NCBI GenBank assembly: GCA_948468495.1
Contig: CAOKJI010000040.1
Coordinates: 1 to 9,439 of the forward strand
Direction: 5' to 3'
Length of the DNA: 9,439 nt
From: an uncultured Dorea sp.
Lineage (GTDB): Bacteria; Bacillota_A; Clostridia; Lachnospirales; Lachnospiraceae
Shown here: positions 7,161 to 9,439 of the stretch, one piece after another
Numbering within the stretch: the stretch's first letter is position 1
How the letters are laid out: each line of letters starts with the position of its first letter
The notes under the pieces: model-generated
Seen by the model: only the letters and a program-made list of their open reading frames with translations
Told to the model about the DNA's origin: nothing
The model's database searches: none
Program-made: the position numbers and the translations under genes

Positions 7161-7403
7161 CGGACGTCTCCTTATTTGCATAAAATATAGAAATGCTCAT
7201 TCCTGCCAAAAAGAAAGCAAGACAAACATTTCATTTCCGAATTGTATACAGTACCGGAACAAGTCTGTAACTATGATATAATTCCCTGTGGAACTGCCTG
7301 AAAAGGTCGCTGTTAGAACATGCTATAAAGAGAAAAAACAGACTGTGCAAAGCGGGCCCTGCCGGATACGAAATCACATAACCCCTGGCACAACCTCTAT
7401 ATC
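7161..7403. other. Non-coding leader region of AraC gene 2
   Basis: About 240 bp between the AraC gene 2 start and duplicated copy B with no credible gene. A possible local minus-strand promoter is TTGGCA (7209-7204), a 16-bp gap and TATTTT (7187-7182); it would start transcription only a few bases before the ribosome binding site, so it is doubtful. An interrupted dyad TTCCG (7235-7239) / CGGAA (7255-7259) encloses the palindrome TGTATACA. If the copy-B promoter is active, this region is a leader of about 290 bases. No terminator is seen in it. Confidence 0.4.
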
Positions 7404-7451
7404 GTGCAATATCTATAGATATCGGACCCATTCCTTTTCCACTAATTCTAT

Positions 7452-7520
7452 ACGTGTGATTATACTGATTTTTTTCTTCTATTGTGTTCATATTCAATCC
7501 AAAAACAGGCATTTTCAACC
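7452..7520 (-). promoter_or_regulatory. AraC-type promoter of the regulator genes (copy B)
   Basis: Minus-strand -10 TATAAT is at 7464-7459 and the weak -35 ACACAA at 7487-7482, with a 17-bp gap. Half-sites GATTGAATAT (7499-7490) and GGTTGAAAAT (7520-7511) are again 21 bp apart. All distances equal those at the importer promoter. It points to AraC gene 2, whose start codon lies about 290 bases downstream, and suggests autoregulation by the protein that controls the importer. Confidence 0.6.
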
Positions 7521-7527
7521 AATATGC

Positions 7528-7587
7528 TCAAATATGCACAAAACTTTTTTATGAATTTATCTGCTTTATACTCTGGAACATATTTCA
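7528..7587 (-). pseudogene. Decayed 3' end of a second copy of the two-helix membrane-protein gene
   Basis: Read on the minus strand, these bases align with the last about 20 codons of the gene at 4861-5376, including a TGA at the matching place (7530-7528). The copy has lost bases near its upstream end, and its aligned frame contains two TAA codons, so it cannot be translated like the original. No further match to the gene was found beyond about 7590. It explains why a promoter of this locus sits here: a segment was duplicated and then mostly lost. Confidence 0.55.
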
Positions 7588-7628
7588 TTTTCATTAGATG
7601 AACCCCTCTTTTATCATTGAAACAGGAC

Positions 7629-7700
7629 TATTTTATGCAACATTTTTCCATGTTTTTGCATCTATTTTATATTGCATATTTTTCGGGACAATCACATAAT
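7629..7700 (+). promoter_or_regulatory. Promoter and candidate operator of the beta-galactosidase gene
   Basis: Plus-strand -35 TTGCAT (7672-7677), a 17-bp gap and -10 CATAAT (7695-7700) fit a sigma-A promoter; the leader would be about 73 bases. Upstream lie ATGCAA (7635-7640) and TTGCAT (7656-7661), 21 bp apart, readable either as an inverted repeat or as two direct half-sites TTTATGCAAC/TTTTTGCATC. The distal site lies in TATTTTATGCAA (7629-7640), which recurs exactly on the minus strand just upstream of AraC gene 2 (7187-7176). Confidence 0.55.
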
Positions 7701-7733
7701 GGAACTAACAATATGAATGGAAAGAAATTAGGA

Positions 7734-7766
7734 CGGAATCCATCCTGCCAGACAGGACAGATTCCG
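7734..7766 (+). promoter_or_regulatory. Leader hairpin next to the lacZ ribosome binding site
   Basis: CGGAATC (7734-7740) pairs with GATTCCG (7760-7766). Inside, TCCTG (7743-7747) pairs with CAGGA (7753-7757) around loop CCAGA, with a symmetrical CA/CA internal loop between. One base later comes AGGAGG (7768-7773). No T-run follows, so it is not a terminator. It may stabilise the message or tune access of the ribosome. Confidence 0.6.
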
Positions 7767-7779
7767 CAGGAGGTTAGCT

Positions 7780-9439
7780 ATGTTTGACTACAGCAAAATC
7801 AAAAACGTTACATTCTACAAAGAAAATGTAATGCCGGCGCATTCCGACCATGTATACTTCCCGGATGAAGAGTCTTTGAGAGCCGGGGAGAATCCGTTCC
7901 GCTATTCCTTAAACGGTATATGGAAATTCTCTTATGGAAGGAATCTGGACGAGACAATAAAGGGCTTTGAGCAGGCGGACTATAATTGTAAGAACTGGAG
8001 CGACATCCGGGTACCCGCCCACATTCAGATGGAGGGATATGATGTTCCGGCATACGTGAATACCCAGTATCCCTGGGATGGCCGGGAAGATATCTGGGCC
8101 GGAGAAATTCCCACTGAATTTAATCCTGTCGCCAGCTATGTGAAATATTTTCACGTACCGGAACAGATGAAAGGACAGGCGTTATACATCTCCTTCCAGG
8201 GCGTGGAAAGCGGTATGGCGCTGTGGCTGAACGGACAATACGTGGGCTACAGCGAAGACAGCTTTACTCCCTCTGACTTTGATTTGACGCCTTATCTGAC
8301 GGAAGGTGAGAATAAGTTAGCCCTGCAGGTCTATAAGTGGACCAGCGGAAGCTGGGCGGAAGATCAGGACTTTTACCGTTTCTCCGGGATTTTCCGGGAT
8401 GTATATTTATACACAAAGCCCGCAGTGCATATCGAAGATTTGAAGATTCAGGCGCTTCTTGATGATACTTATACAAAGAGTACGCTAAAAATCAATGTAA
8501 AATCCCAGGGACGCGGATTCGTGCGGATGATTCTCTCTGAGATGCCGCTGTACCGTTTTCCGGGAAGCGCTGTAACCGATTTAGGAGAAGAAGCTAATCG
8601 AGAAGTGGCGAAGGCCGAATTTACTCTGTCAGATGGAAAAGGAGAACTTACCCTTCCTCTGGAATGTATGAAGCTCTGGAGCGCAGAAGAACCGAATCTG
8701 TACGAACTGCTTCTGACTGTTACCGATGAGCAAGGAGTAATCACCGAAGTCATCGCTGCCGGAGTGGGCTTCCGCCGGTTTGAAATGAAAGACCATATGA
8801 TGTGCTTAAATGGCAGAAGAATCGTATTCAAAGGCGTAAACCGCCATGAATTCAGCTCCGTAGCGGGACGCGTTCCACAGCCGGAAGAACTAATCCAGGA
8901 CATTATTACCATAAAACGACACAACATCAATGCGATTCGTACCTGCCATTACCCGAATGATTCCCCGCTGTACAATCTCTGCGACGTATATGGACTCTAT
9001 CTGATTGACGAAACTAACATGGAAACCCATGGCTCCTGGGACGCAGTCATGCGGGGAGGCGATTACGAACTTGCCATTCCCGGAGATAAACCGGAATGGG
9101 AGGACCCTCTCCTTGACCGGGTAAATTCTATGTACCAGCGGGATAAGAACCATCCTTCTATCCTCATCTGGTCCTGTGGAAATGAATCTTACGGCGGACT
9201 TGTGATTAAGAAAATGTCAGATAAATTCCGGGAACTGGACGATACCAGACTGGTCCATTATGAAGGCGTGTTCCAGGACCGCCGCTATAACGAAACCAGC
9301 GATATAGAAAGCCAGATGTACACTCCTGTTTCCACGATTGAAGCTTTCCTGTCCAAACACAGAGATAAGCCGTTTATCTGCTGCGAATATACCCATGCCA
9401 TGGGCAATTCCTGCGGCGCCATGCACAAGTATACGGATT
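7780..9439 (+). CDS. lacZ: Beta-galactosidase, glycoside hydrolase family 2 (3' end cut by window edge)
   Basis: The first 553 residues of a LacZ-type enzyme that cleaves terminal beta-galactose; full-length relatives have about 1000 residues, so roughly half is present. There is no signal peptide, so it acts in the cytoplasm. Order: N-terminal sugar-binding domain (VPAHIQMEGYDVPAYVNTQY, near 87-106), immunoglobulin-like domain, then the catalytic barrel from about 340. Matching E. coli LacZ, the acid/base is Glu469 (SCGNES, E. coli Glu461) and the nucleophile Glu536 (CCEYTHAMGNS, E. coli Glu537). Glu415 and His417 (NMETHG) match the magnesium ligands; His356 (NRHEF) and His390 (CHYPN) match the substrate histidines. 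The sodium ligand Asp201 is Ser189 here. AGGAGG lies six bases before ATG. It is divergent from the regulators. GH2 is certain; the exact natural galactoside is not. Confidence 0.96.
   Translation, partial: MFDYSKIKNVTFYKENVMPAHSDHVYFPDEESLRAGENPFRYSLNGIWKFSYGRNLDETIKGFEQADYNCKNWSDIRVPAHIQMEGYDVPAYVNTQYPWDGREDIWAGEIPTEFNPVASYVKYFHVPEQMKGQALYISFQGVESGMALWLNGQYVGYSEDSFTPSDFDLTPYLTEGENKLALQVYKWTSGSWAEDQDFYRFSGIFRDVYLYTKPAVHIEDLKIQALLDDTYTKSTLKINVKSQGRGFVRMILSEMPLYRFPGSAVTDLGEEANREVAKAEFTLSDGKGELTLPLECMKLWSAEEPNLYELLLTVTDEQGVITEVIAAGVGFRRFEMKDHMMCLNGRRIVFKGVNRHEFSSVAGRVPQPEELIQDIITIKRHNINAIRTCHYPNDSPLYNLCDVYGLYLIDETNMETHGSWDAVMRGGDYELAIPGDKPEWEDPLLDRVNSMYQRDKNHPSILIWSCGNESYGGLVIKKMSDKFRELDDTRLVHYEGVFQDRRYNETSDIESQMYTPVSTIEAFLSKHRDKPFICCEYTHAMGNSCGAMHKYTD

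Larger units (their letters stand above)
7404..7587. repeat. Duplicated promoter block, copy B
   Basis: The second copy of the block at 4742-4920, in the same orientation. It is now upstream of AraC gene 2 instead of the binding-protein gene. Promoter and operator spacing are intact. It differs from copy A by a 5-bp insertion that creates the 14-bp palindrome ATATCTATAGATAT at 7409-7422. Confidence 0.85.

Noticed and set aside
7182..7209. TTGGCA-16-TATTTT as the main promoter of AraC gene 2
   Set aside because: It would start transcription only a few bases before the ribosome binding site; kept only as a note in the leader region because it cannot be excluded.
7231..7518. Minus-strand open frame of 95 codons in the divergent gap
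   Set aside because: It covers the copy-B promoter and operator and has no ribosome binding site. The matching frame in copy A is broken by a stop within a few codons.
8469..9153. Minus-strand open frames inside lacZ
   Set aside because: They lie opposite a GH2 gene whose catalytic motifs are intact in the plus frame; no domain or start signal supports them.
1..9439. CRISPR array, insertion sequence, tRNA, rRNA, defence genes or phage genes
   Set aside because: No regularly spaced repeats, transposase-like frames, terminal inverted repeats or RNA-gene signatures were seen. The only long repeat is the pair of promoter blocks.

Overview
The window looks like a chromosomal carbohydrate-utilisation locus of a low- to mid-GC Gram-positive anaerobe, most probably a gut clostridium of the Lachnospiraceae type. 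The grounds are strong AAGGAGG-type ribosome binding sites, a lipoprotein sugar-binding protein with a Gly/Asp-rich linker, AraC regulators, and a CUT1-type ABC importer with no ATPase of its own. This placement is inference from gene style; no marker gene is present.

Layout. Six complete genes and one partial gene are read leftward (minus strand), and one partial gene rightward. From right to left on the minus strand they are: AraC regulator 2 (6330-7160), AraC regulator 1 (5380-6312), a two-helix membrane protein of unknown function (4861-5376), a sugar-binding lipoprotein (3352-4689), a MalF-like permease (2370-3269), a MalG-like permease (1547-2377), an intrinsic terminator (1426-1472), and a large uncharacterised protein (start at 1301, running off the left edge). 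On the plus strand a LacZ-type GH2 beta-galactosidase starts at 7780 and runs off the right edge. The divergent gap 7161-7779 holds regulatory DNA for both directions.

How it works together (inference). The binding protein and two permeases import an oligosaccharide or galactoside, powered by a shared MsmK/MsmX-type ATPase encoded elsewhere. The GH2 enzyme cleaves it in the cytoplasm, and the uncharacterised protein may act on the same substrate. One or both AraC proteins sense the sugar and activate transcription. A leaky terminator between the binding-protein and permease genes probably keeps the binding protein more abundant than the permeases.

Most interesting point. About 180 bp of promoter DNA upstream of the binding-protein gene (4742-4920) occurs a second time upstream of AraC gene 2 (7404-7587), in the same orientation. 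Both copies carry a TATAAT -10 box, a poor -35 box, and two direct half-sites of the type G(G/A)TTGAA(A/T)AT exactly 21 bp apart next to the -35. This is the classical geometry of an AraC-family activator site. The second copy also keeps a decayed 3' end of the membrane-protein gene, so it arose by duplication of a piece of this locus. No new class of defence or mobile system was found; no insertion sequence, CRISPR array, tRNA or rRNA is visible.
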